From: Pseudomonas silesiensis
GTDB lineage: Bacteria > Pseudomonadota > Gammaproteobacteria > Pseudomonadales > Pseudomonadaceae
NCBI RefSeq assembly: GCF_001661075.1
Contig: NZ_CP014870.1
Span: forward strand, 4,050,501 to 4,114,500
Direction: 5' to 3'
Length of the DNA: 64,000 nucleotides
The notes under the pieces are model-generated. The model saw only the letters and a program-made list of their open reading frames with translations. It was not told the origin of the DNA and searched no databases. How positions within the stretch are numbered: position 1 is the stretch's first letter; each line of letters starts with the position of its first letter. Of this stretch, positions 56,335 through 64,000 are shown one piece after another. The position numbers and the translations under genes were made by a program.

Positions 56335-57353
56335 CTTCCCCACTGCAACGCAAAGTAGCAAGTGACTTCATCACCCCCAATGCACGGAACATCGCCGGAC
56401 CTGGCGCACAGGAAAAAATGCGCCAAATGATGAGGGTGGCGGGCATGCTCCCGGTATTGCTGCTCCTGTGTGTGGGCTTCAGCCTGATGAGCGACAGCTT
56501 TTTCTCGGCGCAAAATTTCTCGATCATCAGCCAACAAGCCTCTATCAACGTGGTATTGGCATCCGGTCTGACTTTTGTGATTTTGACCGGGGGTATCGAC
56601 CTCTCGGTGGGTTCGATCCTGGCTGTTTCTGCCGTGGTGGCGCTGTTGGTATCGCAAGTTCCCGGATTGGCTGGCCTGGCCATTCCTGCGGGGCTTGGAA
56701 TCGGACTGCTGCTAGGGCTGGTCAATGGCGTGTTGGTCGCTTTCGGCAAGCTGCCTGCATTTATAGTCACGCTGGGCGGATTGACGGCGATGCGTGGGAT
56801 CGCACGCCTCATTGGCGAAGACAAAACAGTGTTCAACCCCGATCTGTCGTTTGCCTACATTGGTAACGATACGTTGTTCGGGGTGCCATGGCTGGTCGTG
56901 ATCGCATTGGTCGTCGTGACGCTGTCGTGGCTCATTCTTCGTCGGACCGTTTTAGGCGTACAGATTTACGCAGTGGGCGGCAATCCTGAGGCCGCACGGT
57001 TATCGGGGATCAAGGTCTGGAAAGTCCTGCTCTTCGTTTATGCCATATCCGGTTTGCTGGCGGGTGTGGGGGCGATCATGACGTCCGCTCGATTGATGGC
57101 CGCCAATGGGCTGCAAATGGGCCAGTCCTATGAACTCGACGCTATTGCCGCCGTTATCCTGGGAGGCACACGGTTCACCGGAGGCGTCGGCACCATCGTC
57201 GGTACGCTGATTGGCGCCCTGATCATCGCGACACTGTCCAACGGCCTGATATTGCTTGGCGTTTCGGATATCTGGCAATACATCATCAAGGGTGTCGTCA
57301 TTATCGGGGCGGTAGCACTCGATCGCTTTCGGCAGACCGGCGCACGCACCTGA
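56331..57353 (+). CDS. Sugar ABC importer, permease (RbsC/FrcC type)
   Basis: A 340-residue inner-membrane permease of the CUT2 class. It contains the typical [22 protein letters not shown] near 90, [21 protein letters not shown] near 145 and [26 protein letters not shown] [20 protein letters not shown] near 280. It would form a homodimer channel with the ATPase. The gene is coupled to the ATPase gene by an ATGA overlap and followed by the binding-protein gene after 46 bases. Confidence 0.94.
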   Translation: MTSPLQRKVASDFITPNARNIAGPGAQEKMRQMMRVAGMLPVLLLLCVGFSLMSDSFFSAQNFSIISQQASINVVLASGLTFVILTGGIDLSVGSILAVSAVVALLVSQVPGLAGLAIPAGLGIGLLLGLVNGVLVAFGKLPAFIVTLGGLTAMRGIARLIGEDKTVFNPDLSFAYIGNDTLFGVPWLVVIALVVVTLSWLILRRTVLGVQIYAVGGNPEAARLSGIKVWKVLLFVYAISGLLAGVGAIMTSARLMAANGLQMGQSYELDAIAAVILGGTRFTGGVGTIVGTLIGALIIATLSNGLILLGVSDIWQYIIKGVVIIGAVALDRFRQTGART

Positions 57354-57379
57354 ATCCTGTAACACCCCCCTGATATTCC

Positions 57380-57387
57380 AACAATAA
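57380..57387 (+). promoter_or_regulatory. Hfq/Crc-type CA motif before the sugar-binding protein gene
   Basis: AACAATAA, directly followed by GAGAC, 12 bases before the ATG, so a bound Hfq/Crc would cover the ribosome-binding site. Confidence 0.58.
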
Positions 57388-57399
57388 GAGACTGTACTC

Positions 57400-58326
57400 A
57401 TGAAGAAAACGATATTGGCCGCGGCTTGTGCCTGCCTGGCATTTAACACCGCTCAAGCGCAAGAATTGAAATCCGTAGGAATAACCGTTGGCTCGTTGGG
57501 GAATCCTTATTTCGTTGCGATGGTAAATGGCGCCAAAGCGCAGGCCTTGCAAATCAATCCAGCCGCAAAATTCACCTCAGTCTCGGCCGACTACGATTTA
57601 AACAAGCAGTTCACCCAGATCGATAACTTCATTTCATCGGGCGTCAACCTGATTCTTGTCAATGCCGTCGACCCTGTGGCAATTGCGCCTGCGATTGCGA
57701 AAGCAAGAAAGGCCGGCATCGTGGTTGTGGGTGTAGATGTCATGGTGCAAGGTGCCAACGCTACAGTACAGACAGATAACGTCGAAGCCGGCAGGATAGT
57801 CTGCCAGTACATTGCCGAGCAACTGGGTGGCAAGGGTAACGTTATTATCCAGAACGGAACGCAAACTTCCGCAGTCCTGGACCGGGTCAACGGTTGCAAG
57901 AGTGTTTTCGCACAGGCACCCGCTATCAAGGTATTGTCCGATAATCAGGATGCAAAAGGCTCGCGCGAAGGTGGCTACAGCGTGATGCAAGGCGACCTGA
58001 CGCGCTTCGCAAAAGTCGACGCCGTGTTCGCCATTAATGATCCCCAAGCCATAGGTGCAGACCTGGCAGCAAAGCAACTCAAGCGTAAAGGCATCATTAT
58101 CGCATCGGTGGATGGAGCGCCCGATATAGAGACAGCACTCAAGAGCGATACACAGATCCAGGCCTCTGCGTCTCAGTCCCCTTGGGGCCAGGCACAACAG
58201 GCCGTCACGATGGGCAATGACCTGCTCAATGGCAAAGCCCTGGAAAGCACAACGGTACTGCTGCAACCCTCGCTGGTCACCCGGGCCAATGTCTCGGAGT
58301 ACAAAGGCTGGCAAGCTGATCATTGA
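57400..58326 (+). CDS. Sugar ABC importer, periplasmic binding protein (RbsB/FrcB type)
   Basis: A 308-residue binding protein with a signal peptide (ending NTAQAQELK). The class B fold shows GITVGSLGNPYFVAMVNGAKAQA, in part TVGSLGNPYFVAMVNGAKAQ, NLILVNAVDPVAIAPAIAKA near 90, and DAVFAINDPQAIGADLAAKQ near 210. It feeds the CUT2 permease. Its gene comes after those of ATPase and permease and is followed by a strong hairpin, a usual way to keep binding-protein mRNA abundant. Confidence 0.94.
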   Translation: MKKTILAAACACLAFNTAQAQELKSVGITVGSLGNPYFVAMVNGAKAQALQINPAAKFTSVSADYDLNKQFTQIDNFISSGVNLILVNAVDPVAIAPAIAKARKAGIVVVGVDVMVQGANATVQTDNVEAGRIVCQYIAEQLGGKGNVIIQNGTQTSAVLDRVNGCKSVFAQAPAIKVLSDNQDAKGSREGGYSVMQGDLTRFAKVDAVFAINDPQAIGADLAAKQLKRKGIIIASVDGAPDIETALKSDTQIQASASQSPWGQAQQAVTMGNDLLNGKALESTTVLLQPSLVTRANVSEYKGWQADH

Positions 58327-58374
58327 CGGTTGAATCCAGCGGCATAAGGATCTTCAGCCTGTGATGCAGGGAAT

Positions 58375-58401
58375 GGCTGCTGCGAGGTGCTCGCAGCAGC
58401 C
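58375..58401 (+). other. Strong hairpin after the binding-protein gene
   Basis: GGCTGCTGCGAG and CTCGCAGCAGCC form a perfect 12-bp stem with the 3-base loop GTG, 49 bases after the stop. No T-run follows (TGAGGAAAG), so it probably blocks 3' exonucleases rather than ending transcription. Confidence 0.65.
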
Positions 58402-58442
58402 TGAGGAAAGACAGAGCGACGCCTGCTGAAGAGAAATCCGGC

Positions 58443-59102
58443 ATGTATATCTACGCAAACACCCTTGTAAGCACAGCGCTACTCGACTACATCAAGGCAC
58501 TGCCTGGCTATCGGGTTGTCATTGCGTTAGCGGGACCGCCTGGTGCCGGTAAGTCCACCGTCTCCGAGGCCTTGGCACAAGCCCTTAATAACAGTATGCC
58601 GGGGAGCGCAGCGGTCATTCCCGGAGATGGCTTTCATTACGATGACGCGGTTCTCGGATCCTTGAACCTCTTGGATCGCAAGGGTTCCCCCGACACATTC
58701 GACGTGGGTGGCTTCAGGAATCTACTGCTGCGGCTTCGTGCGAACAACGAACCCACGGTTGCCGTTCCGGTATTCGATCGACGCCTGGAGATATCCCGTG
58801 CTGCAGGACGACTGGTTTCCTCTGAAGTGAAATATCTCATCGTGGAAGGCAACTACCTTCTATTGAACTTCGCCCCATGGTCGTCGTTGAGAAACTGTTT
58901 TGACGCGACGATTATGCTGCACGTCGATCGCAAAACCCTTGAGGCGCGACTGCTTGATCGATGGCGGTCATTCGGTTTCGATGAATCGGCCTCGTATGAA
59001 AAGGTCAGTCGAAACGACCTTCCGAATGCCGAACTTGTGATGTCGGCCAGCAGCGAAGCCGATTTTACGCTCACCGATGAACAACCCACTGGCTCTCCTT
59101 GA
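58443..59102 (+). CDS. FrcK-like P-loop kinase
   Basis: A 219-residue P-loop kinase of the uridine kinase/phosphoribulokinase/pantothenate kinase-like group. Walker A is ALAGPPGAGKSTVSEALAQAL near residue 30, PGDGFHYDDAVL carries the substrate-side Asp, and KYLIVEGNYLLLN is the Walker B-type strand. Homologues are encoded with fructose-type ABC importers (FrcK), where their exact substrate is not firmly known. It lies between the importer and the PfkB kinase, so it may act on the imported sugar. Confidence 0.82.
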   Translation: MYIYANTLVSTALLDYIKALPGYRVVIALAGPPGAGKSTVSEALAQALNNSMPGSAAVIPGDGFHYDDAVLGSLNLLDRKGSPDTFDVGGFRNLLLRLRANNEPTVAVPVFDRRLEISRAAGRLVSSEVKYLIVEGNYLLLNFAPWSSLRNCFDATIMLHVDRKTLEARLLDRWRSFGFDESASYEKVSRNDLPNAELVMSASSEADFTLTDEQPTGSP

Positions 59103-59206
59103 GAAACAATCATGCCGTTGACCGACAGCTGCGCTTGATCTGCTATCCGCCTTGCCGCAATTGATCCAATGACAACCTGTAGCGAACCTTTAAAGAGCAA
59201 ACGACT

Positions 59207-60145
59207 ATGTATCTGGTATGTGGCGAAGCGCTGTTCGATTTCTTCAGTGAGAACGACGCCGGCGCTAAAGTTTCAACAGTGAACTACAGGGCGATTGCCG
59301 GCGGCTCGCCGTTCAACGTCGCCATCGGCTTGCGGCGCCTGGGCATTGATGTGGCGCTATTGGCCGGGTTGTCCACCGACTACCTGGGCCGGCGTTTGCG
59401 GCAAACCCTGCAGGAGGAAGGCGTGCGCCTGGACTACCTGCAGGACTTCGATGCACCGACCACCCTCGCCATGGTCGCCGTCGGCGCCGATGGCTCGCCG
59501 CACTACAGCTTCCGCGGCGAAGGCTGCGCCGACCGCCAGCTGTTGCCCAAGCATTTGCCTGAGTTGGACGCTGGGGTGCGTGGGTTGCATATCGGCTCGT
59601 TCTCATTGGTGGTGCAGCCGATTGCCGATACCCTGCTGGCGCTGGTCCGCCGGGAAAGCGGCAAACGCCTGATCAGCCTCGACCCCAACGTGCGACTCAA
59701 CCCAGAGCCGGATATCGAACGTTGGCGCGAACGGATCAGCACGCTGGTCGAGCATGCCGACCTGATCAAGGTCAGTGACGAAGACCTGAACCTGCTCTAC
59801 CCCGGGCTTGATCCGCAATGCGTGATCGAGGGCTGGCTGGAACACCGCTGCCAACTGGTATTCCTCACCCGCGGCGGTCAGGGCGCGACCGTGTTCAGTC
59901 GCCGCCATGGTACCTGGTCGGTGCCGGCCCATGCCGTGGTGACGGTCGATACCGTGGGCGCCGGCGACACCTTCCAGGCGGCATTGATCGCTTGGCTGAC
60001 CGAGCAGCAGTCGGATTCGGTGGAGGGCTTGCAGCGCTTGAGCCGAGAACAGATCGACGCAATGCTCGGTTTTGCCGTCAGCGCCGCCGCCCTGACCTGC
60101 GGCAAGACCGGACCGGACTTGCCTTTCCGGCATCAGCTGGAGTGA
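59207..60145 (+). CDS. mtlZ: Fructokinase, PfkB family (MtlZ-like)
   Basis: Phosphorylates fructose to fructose 6-phosphate with ATP. The 312-residue protein has the first PfkB signature AGGSPFNVAIGLRRLGIDVALLAG near residue 30 and the second, DTVGAGDTFQAALIAWL, near 250 with the catalytic Asp. The opening MYLVCGEALFDFFSENDAG matches the fructokinase of Pseudomonas mannitol operons, hence the symbol. Here it stands at the end of an ABC-importer cassette; its product would go to Pgi. Its GC-rich codon use contrasts with the importer genes before it, so it may have a different origin. Confidence 0.88.
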   Translation: MYLVCGEALFDFFSENDAGAKVSTVNYRAIAGGSPFNVAIGLRRLGIDVALLAGLSTDYLGRRLRQTLQEEGVRLDYLQDFDAPTTLAMVAVGADGSPHYSFRGEGCADRQLLPKHLPELDAGVRGLHIGSFSLVVQPIADTLLALVRRESGKRLISLDPNVRLNPEPDIERWRERISTLVEHADLIKVSDEDLNLLYPGLDPQCVIEGWLEHRCQLVFLTRGGQGATVFSRRHGTWSVPAHAVVTVDTVGAGDTFQAALIAWLTEQQSDSVEGLQRLSREQIDAMLGFAVSAAALTCGKTGPDLPFRHQLE

Positions 60146-60214
60146 GCTCCGGTCAGGACTGGATGATGCCGAACGCCGGCAAGCATGGCTTTTCGTACAC
60201 CGCCTGGTCCGGGC

Positions 60215-60910
60215 TCAAGCCAGCAGCTCGGTGATCCACCGGACCTGCCGGGCGATTTCCTGCACCTTCTCCTCGGGCACGGCCTGCCGCGCCCGGGCGA
60301 AGTCGGCCAGGGTGCGCTGCTTGTGGCGCAGCTTGCGCTGCCACTTGGCCAGGAACACCGGGCTGCGTGCCTGCATCTGCAGTGGGCCGAAGTACAACTC
60401 CTCGGCGGTGTACAGCACCGGCCCGGCGCGCTCGGCGACGATGATTTCGTAGTCGAAGCGGTTTTCCCGCAGCAATTCCTCGTAGAGGATGTGGTAGTCA
60501 TTGTCCATCAACCATTGGCGCAGAGGCTGCTCGCCGCCGTTGGGCTGCAGAATCAGCCGCTCCTGGCCGCTCAGGCGCGCCTTGCCACGGTCGAGGATGT
60601 CGCGAATCGTCTCGCCGCCCATGCCGCAGACACTGATCGCCGTAATCCCGTCTTGCGGCTCGATCGCCTCCAGGCCACTGGCCAGGCGCACGGTGATTTG
60701 CAGGTCCAGGCCATTCTCGCGCACGGTGCGTTCGGCCGAGCGGAACGGCGTCAATGCCACCTCGCCGGCCACCGCCGCCGCGATGGCGCCACGGCGCATC
60801 AACGCCACCGGCAGGTAGCCGTGATCCGAGCCGATATCGGCCAGGCGCGCACCGGCCGGCACCTGCGCAGCCACCCGCTCCAGGCGCATGGACAATGTCT
60901 GTTCGTTCAA
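60215..60910 (-). CDS. TrmK-like tRNA (adenine-N1) methyltransferase
   Basis: A 231-residue SAM-dependent methyltransferase of the TrmK family (formerly DUF633), which methylates A22 of tRNA in Gram-positives. The SAM motif is ARLADIGSDHGYLPVALMRRG near residue 25, and AISVCGMGGETIRDIL and LILQPNGGEQPLRQWL are strongly conserved blocks. I prefer the TTG at 60910 (LNEQTLSMRLERVAAQVP) because AAAAGGAAC stands 7 bases before it; a GTG at 60943 and an ATG at 60889 are alternatives. The target in Pseudomonas is not established. Confidence 0.87.
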   Translation of the reverse strand: MNEQTLSMRLERVAAQVPAGARLADIGSDHGYLPVALMRRGAIAAAVAGEVALTPFRSAERTVRENGLDLQITVRLASGLEAIEPQDGITAISVCGMGGETIRDILDRGKARLSGQERLILQPNGGEQPLRQWLMDNDYHILYEELLRENRFDYEIIVAERAGPVLYTAEELYFGPLQMQARSPVFLAKWQRKLRHKQRTLADFARARQAVPEEKVQEIARQVRWITELLA

Positions 60911-61162
60911 CTGCAGTTCCTTTTCACCACGGACGTCCGGCACCTTGGTGCCGGATCGGGGTGCGATTCTGTCGAGCTACGCCGAGCATTTCAAATTTAT
61001 CGCTGTAACGGCTGAAAACCTTGCCATCCGCCTGAGACTGTATTCAAGCAGAAACCAAAAGCGCTGGAATCTTCGCTCCCTTGAATTAAACATGTGTTTC
61101 CTTCGTTCTTCTCTACGTCGCAGTTCTTCACTGCCCGTTCCTGTCCGTCTGGAGTTCTCCCC

Positions 61163-63289
61163 ATGCCCTCGCCCAAATCCTTGCCCGCTGCGATGCTGGG
61201 GCTGGCCCTTGCCTGTCCGGCCATGGCCGAGACCCAAAGCCTGGAGCTGGGACAAGTGCTGATCGGGGCTGAGGAGCGCAGCGGCGAAGACGCCTCGATC
61301 GAGGACGCCAAGGCCCGACTGGCCGAAGTGCCCGGTGGCACCAACGTGGTCGACCTGCGCCGGCCCCTGCAAGGCCGCGTGGCGAGTAACCAGGATGTAC
61401 TGGCTTATCAACCGGGAGTCTATGCCCAGTCGGCGGGCAACGAAGGGGCCAAGATTTCGATCCGTGGATCGGGGATCAACCGTGCACCCGGTGCCCATGC
61501 CTCAGGGTTGTACGCCATGCTCGATGGCCTGCCGCTGACCGGCCCGGGTGGCACGCCCTATGAATTGCTCGAGCCGCTGTGGCTCGACCACGTGGAAGTG
61601 CTGCGCGGCGCCAACGGCTTCGACCGAGGCGCACTGGCGCTGGGCGGCGCCATCGATTACATCAGCCACACCGGCTACGACGCACCGCTGTTGCAGGTGC
61701 GCTACGCCATGGGCAGCCACGGCTATCAACAGCGTCAGGTCAGCTCCGGACAGGTGCTGGGCGACTTCGATTATTACGTGGCCATGACCGACGCGCGTGC
61801 CGACGGTTACCAGGACCATACCGCCAGTGACAGTCAGGGCGTCATTGCCAACTTCGGCTACCGCTTCAACCCGAACCTGGAAACCCGCTTCTACCTGCGC
61901 TACCGCCAGACCGACAACGAACTCGCCGGGCGCGTGACCAAGCACTCCATCGAGCACGACCCACGGGCAGCCAACCCCGCTTACGTGGCGCGGGACGACA
62001 GCCGTGAGCAACCGGGCAGCACCTTCATCGGCAACAAGACCACCTACTACATCGACGACGATTCGAGCATCCAGACCGGCCTTGCCTACCATGACTATCC
62101 CATGGACTTGCGCGAAGGTCCCAACCGCTTGAAGGTGGCGTACACCGACGTCAGCGGCACCTTCGACTACAAGCGACGCGACACCCTCTGGGGCCTGGAA
62201 AGCCAAAGCACTGCGGGCCTGCGTGTGACCAAACACCTGCCCAATGCCGGCGCCAGCGAACGGGTGCGCATCCCCACCGGCAACACCGCCGGCTATGCAC
62301 CGGGCACGCCCATGCGTAACTTCACCTACCAGGGTTCGGACACCGTCCTGCACCTGGGCAATGATCTGGAGATCGCCGACGACCTGTGGCTGACCACCGG
62401 CCTCGCCGCCATCTACACCCGCCGCGAAAGCGCCGTCACCTACCCCCAAGGCGGCGGCAAGACCAGCCTGAGCGACTGGGACTACGCCCCGCGCCTGGGC
62501 TTGCGCTATCAGCTGACACCCGAGCTGCAGCTGTTCGGCAACCTCAGCCGCTCGGTCGAAGCGCCACACCCCTGGTCGATGATCTACAGCGCCAACCAGC
62601 GTTTCCCGGCCGGTAGCGGCGCCGCCACCGGCGCCCAGCGTGACCCGATCGAGCTGCAAAACCAAACCGCGACCACCCTGGAAATCGGCGGCCGCGGCGA
62701 CAGCACAATGGGTCAATGGAGCCTGGCCTGGTACTACGCCCAGGTACGCCACGAACTGCTCTCGGTGTTGCCGGATGCCAACGCCACCACGCCCTACGAA
62801 CTCAACGCCAGCCCCACCGTGCACCAGGGCGTGGAAGCCAGCCTGTCGAGCAACCTGTGGTCGCGAGACGATGGCGGCCAACTGAGCCTGCGCCAGAGCT
62901 ACACCTTCAGTGACTTCCATTACCGCGACGACGAGCGCTTCGGCGACAACCGCCTCCCCGGCCTGCCGATGCACTACTACCAGGGCGAACTGCGTTATGA
63001 CTGGCCCCAGGGCTTCTTCGCTGCACTCAATACCCAGTGGGTGTCCAAGGTGGCGGTTGACTACGCCAATAGCTACTACGCCGATCCCTACGCGCTGTTC
63101 GGCGCGACCCTGGGCTACAACGCGCCCAAGGGCGACTGGCAGACCTGGCTGGACATGCGCAACCTGACCGACAAACACTACGCCGGCACCGTCACGCCGG
63201 GCTACGACGATAAGGGGCTGGATGCGGCACGGTCCACGCCGGGCGAGGGTCTGGCGATGTATGTCGGGGTGTCGTGGAGCTTGCGCTAG
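61163..63289 (+). CDS. TonB-dependent outer-membrane receptor
   Basis: A 708-residue receptor for energised uptake, typically of iron chelates. A signal peptide (ending CPAMAETQS) is followed by the plug with LAYQPGVYAQSAGNEGAKISIRGSG, in part VYAQSAGNEGAKISIRGSG, and LEVLRGAN-type LDHVEVLRGANGFDRGALALGG. The barrel ends with YVGVSWSLR. The ATG at 61163 follows GGAGTTCTCCCC. No clear Fur box is seen in the 250 bases before it and no sigma/anti-sigma genes are near, so the ligand is open. Confidence 0.9.
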   Translation: MPSPKSLPAAMLGLALACPAMAETQSLELGQVLIGAEERSGEDASIEDAKARLAEVPGGTNVVDLRRPLQGRVASNQDVLAYQPGVYAQSAGNEGAKISIRGSGINRAPGAHASGLYAMLDGLPLTGPGGTPYELLEPLWLDHVEVLRGANGFDRGALALGGAIDYISHTGYDAPLLQVRYAMGSHGYQQRQVSSGQVLGDFDYYVAMTDARADGYQDHTASDSQGVIANFGYRFNPNLETRFYLRYRQTDNELAGRVTKHSIEHDPRAANPAYVARDDSREQPGSTFIGNKTTYYIDDDSSIQTGLAYHDYPMDLREGPNRLKVAYTDVSGTFDYKRRDTLWGLESQSTAGLRVTKHLPNAGASERVRIPTGNTAGYAPGTPMRNFTYQGSDTVLHLGNDLEIADDLWLTTGLAAIYTRRESAVTYPQGGGKTSLSDWDYAPRLGLRYQLTPELQLFGNLSRSVEAPHPWSMIYSANQRFPAGSGAATGAQRDPIELQNQTATTLEIGGRGDSTMGQWSLAWYYAQVRHELLSVLPDANATTPYELNASPTVHQGVEASLSSNLWSRDDGGQLSLRQSYTFSDFHYRDDERFGDNRLPGLPMHYYQGELRYDWPQGFFAALNTQWVSKVAVDYANSYYADPYALFGATLGYNAPKGDWQTWLDMRNLTDKHYAGTVTPGYDDKGLDAARSTPGEGLAMYVGVSWSLR

Positions 63290-63393
63290 CGCTGATCAGG
63301 GGCCTGGGCGCCGCGTTTTGGAACTTGAATCGTTGCCTGATCCGAGTGACCGTGACCTGCGCCTGGCAACGTTCTTTCCACTCATTGCAGTCA

Positions 63394-64000
63394 TCAGTAG
63401 AACTCATCCAGCAAACAGTAAAATGCTATACGGCGCTGATCTGGCTCCACACCATAAGCGCGAAAAAATGGAGCTCCCCATGCAGGTCCCAAATTGCGCT
63501 CAATGCTTCGGGCCGCCAGTGCAAGATCTTGATAGATGTCACTGATGCCTAGTCGGCCGCAGTCGATGTAGCCGGTAAAGCTGCTTCCTTCGACCATGAA
63601 ATTCGGCAGGCAGGCATCGCCGTGGGTAACCGCAAGATCATATGTTTCAGGGAGCATCGACAGCATCTGTGTGAAAACTTCCTCAGCGGTCCGCCCCTGT
63701 CGTTCATCGTCAAAGTCTGCCTCGTCAACAAGCCCGGCGCTCACTCGACTCCTGGCGGCTGCTATGCGCTGCTCCAGGGAGTGGTCAAAGGGACATGTCT
63801 CAATTGGCACCTGGTGCAGAGTACGCAGAGCCATCGCCAGGACGCTGATGACTTGGGGAGCAGACAAGTCGTTGGCACTGGCCAGATCCTGTCCGGGGAC
63901 GGCATTCATGAGTAACCAATGGCGATTGTTTTCTGTCGTCACATCAAGAACCGTCGGCCCAGGCAGGTCTAAGCGGTTCATCCAGCGAAGACGCTCAATC
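63394..64000 (-). CDS. Aminoglycoside 3'-phosphotransferase-type kinase, C-terminal part (cut by the window edge)
   Basis: Transfers phosphate from ATP to an aminoglycoside, or is a chromosomal relative. The catalytic loop reads VTHGDACLPNFMVEG with the catalytic Asp, followed by the metal-binding GYIDCGRLGISDIYQDLALA, the APH(3') hallmark, and the C-terminal FYCLLDEFY, as in APH(3') enzymes that end in LLDEFF. The frame stays open through base 64000, so the N-terminal domain is outside. Flanking genes show no transposon, so it is probably an intrinsic chromosomal gene. Confidence 0.88.
   Translation of the reverse strand, partial: IERLRWMNRLDLPGPTVLDVTTENNRHWLLMNAVPGQDLASANDLSAPQVISVLAMALRTLHQVPIETCPFDHSLEQRIAAARSRVSAGLVDEADFDDERQGRTAEEVFTQMLSMLPETYDLAVTHGDACLPNFMVEGSSFTGYIDCGRLGISDIYQDLALAARSIERNLGPAWGAPFFRAYGVEPDQRRIAFYCLLDEFY

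Noticed and set aside
60944..61162. Fur box before the TonB-dependent receptor
   Set aside because: No GATAATGATAATCATTATC-like site was found; the AT-rich part near 61000 does not match.

Overview
The window is a 64 kb chromosomal segment of a Pseudomonas, most likely of the P. fluorescens group. The evidence is the GC-rich coding, an MvaT-type H-NS-like protein, three REP/REPIN families with the typical GTAGGAGC termini, an orphan ParA, a mannitol-operon-type fructokinase, and glucarate and Entner-Doudoroff-linked sugar genes. No tRNA, rRNA, insertion sequence, prophage or CRISPR array was seen. Both edge genes are cut: a nitrilase on the left and an APH(3')-type phosphotransferase on the right.

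Layout. 0-6 kb: housekeeping and accessory genes (nitrilase, two GFA proteins, a DUF3300/DUF2950 pair, a 24-residue membrane microprotein, a VOC protein, a lipoprotein). 6-10 kb: an operon of an FAD aromatic hydroxylase, DUF2783 protein, MFS transporter and LuxR regulator, with a palindrome upstream. 10-15 kb: a methyltransferase, then glucarate uptake and dehydration (FadR-type regulator, MFS transporter, gudD). 15-16.5 kb: MvaT, a second copy of the microprotein and an orphan ParA. 16.6-20 kb: a TRAP-TAXI transporter with DUF1850.

20-48 kb is a large catabolic island. Its core is a minus-strand meta-cleavage operon: extradiol dioxygenase, flavin reductase, flavin-dependent phenol hydroxylase, an outer-membrane/periplasm/RND uptake set (DUF1302, DUF1329, Ycf48-like, RND), a GlcG/HbpS protein, then hydratase, acetaldehyde dehydrogenase and aldolase. 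The ring-product hydrolase and a periplasmic SMP-30-like lactonase lie just downstream under a second promoter. I read sigma-54 -24/-12 promoters in front of both units, with a divergent XylR/DmpR-type activator gene. Three FAD-dependent dehydrogenases of the fumarate reductase/ketosteroid dehydrogenase superfamily, an SDR, a cysteine-hydrolase-fold protein, a racemase-fold protein and a dedicated ETF pair flank the core. Together they suggest a route that desaturates an alicyclic, fairly hydrophobic compound to a phenol, hydroxylates and opens the ring, and yields pyruvate and acetyl-CoA. The substrate is not known from sequence.

48-49.7 kb: a serine/threonine dehydratase-like enzyme and a divergent AraC regulator. 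49.8-60.1 kb: a sugar cassette (LamB-type porin, pgi, LacI regulator with two large palindromic operators, ABC importer, FrcK-like kinase, fructokinase) that would bring in fructose or a related sugar and pass it to glucose-6-phosphate. 60.2-64 kb: a TrmK-like methyltransferase, a TonB-dependent receptor and the APH(3') gene. Hfq/Crc-type AANAANAA sites sit in the leaders of at least six catabolic genes, which suggests common carbon catabolite control.
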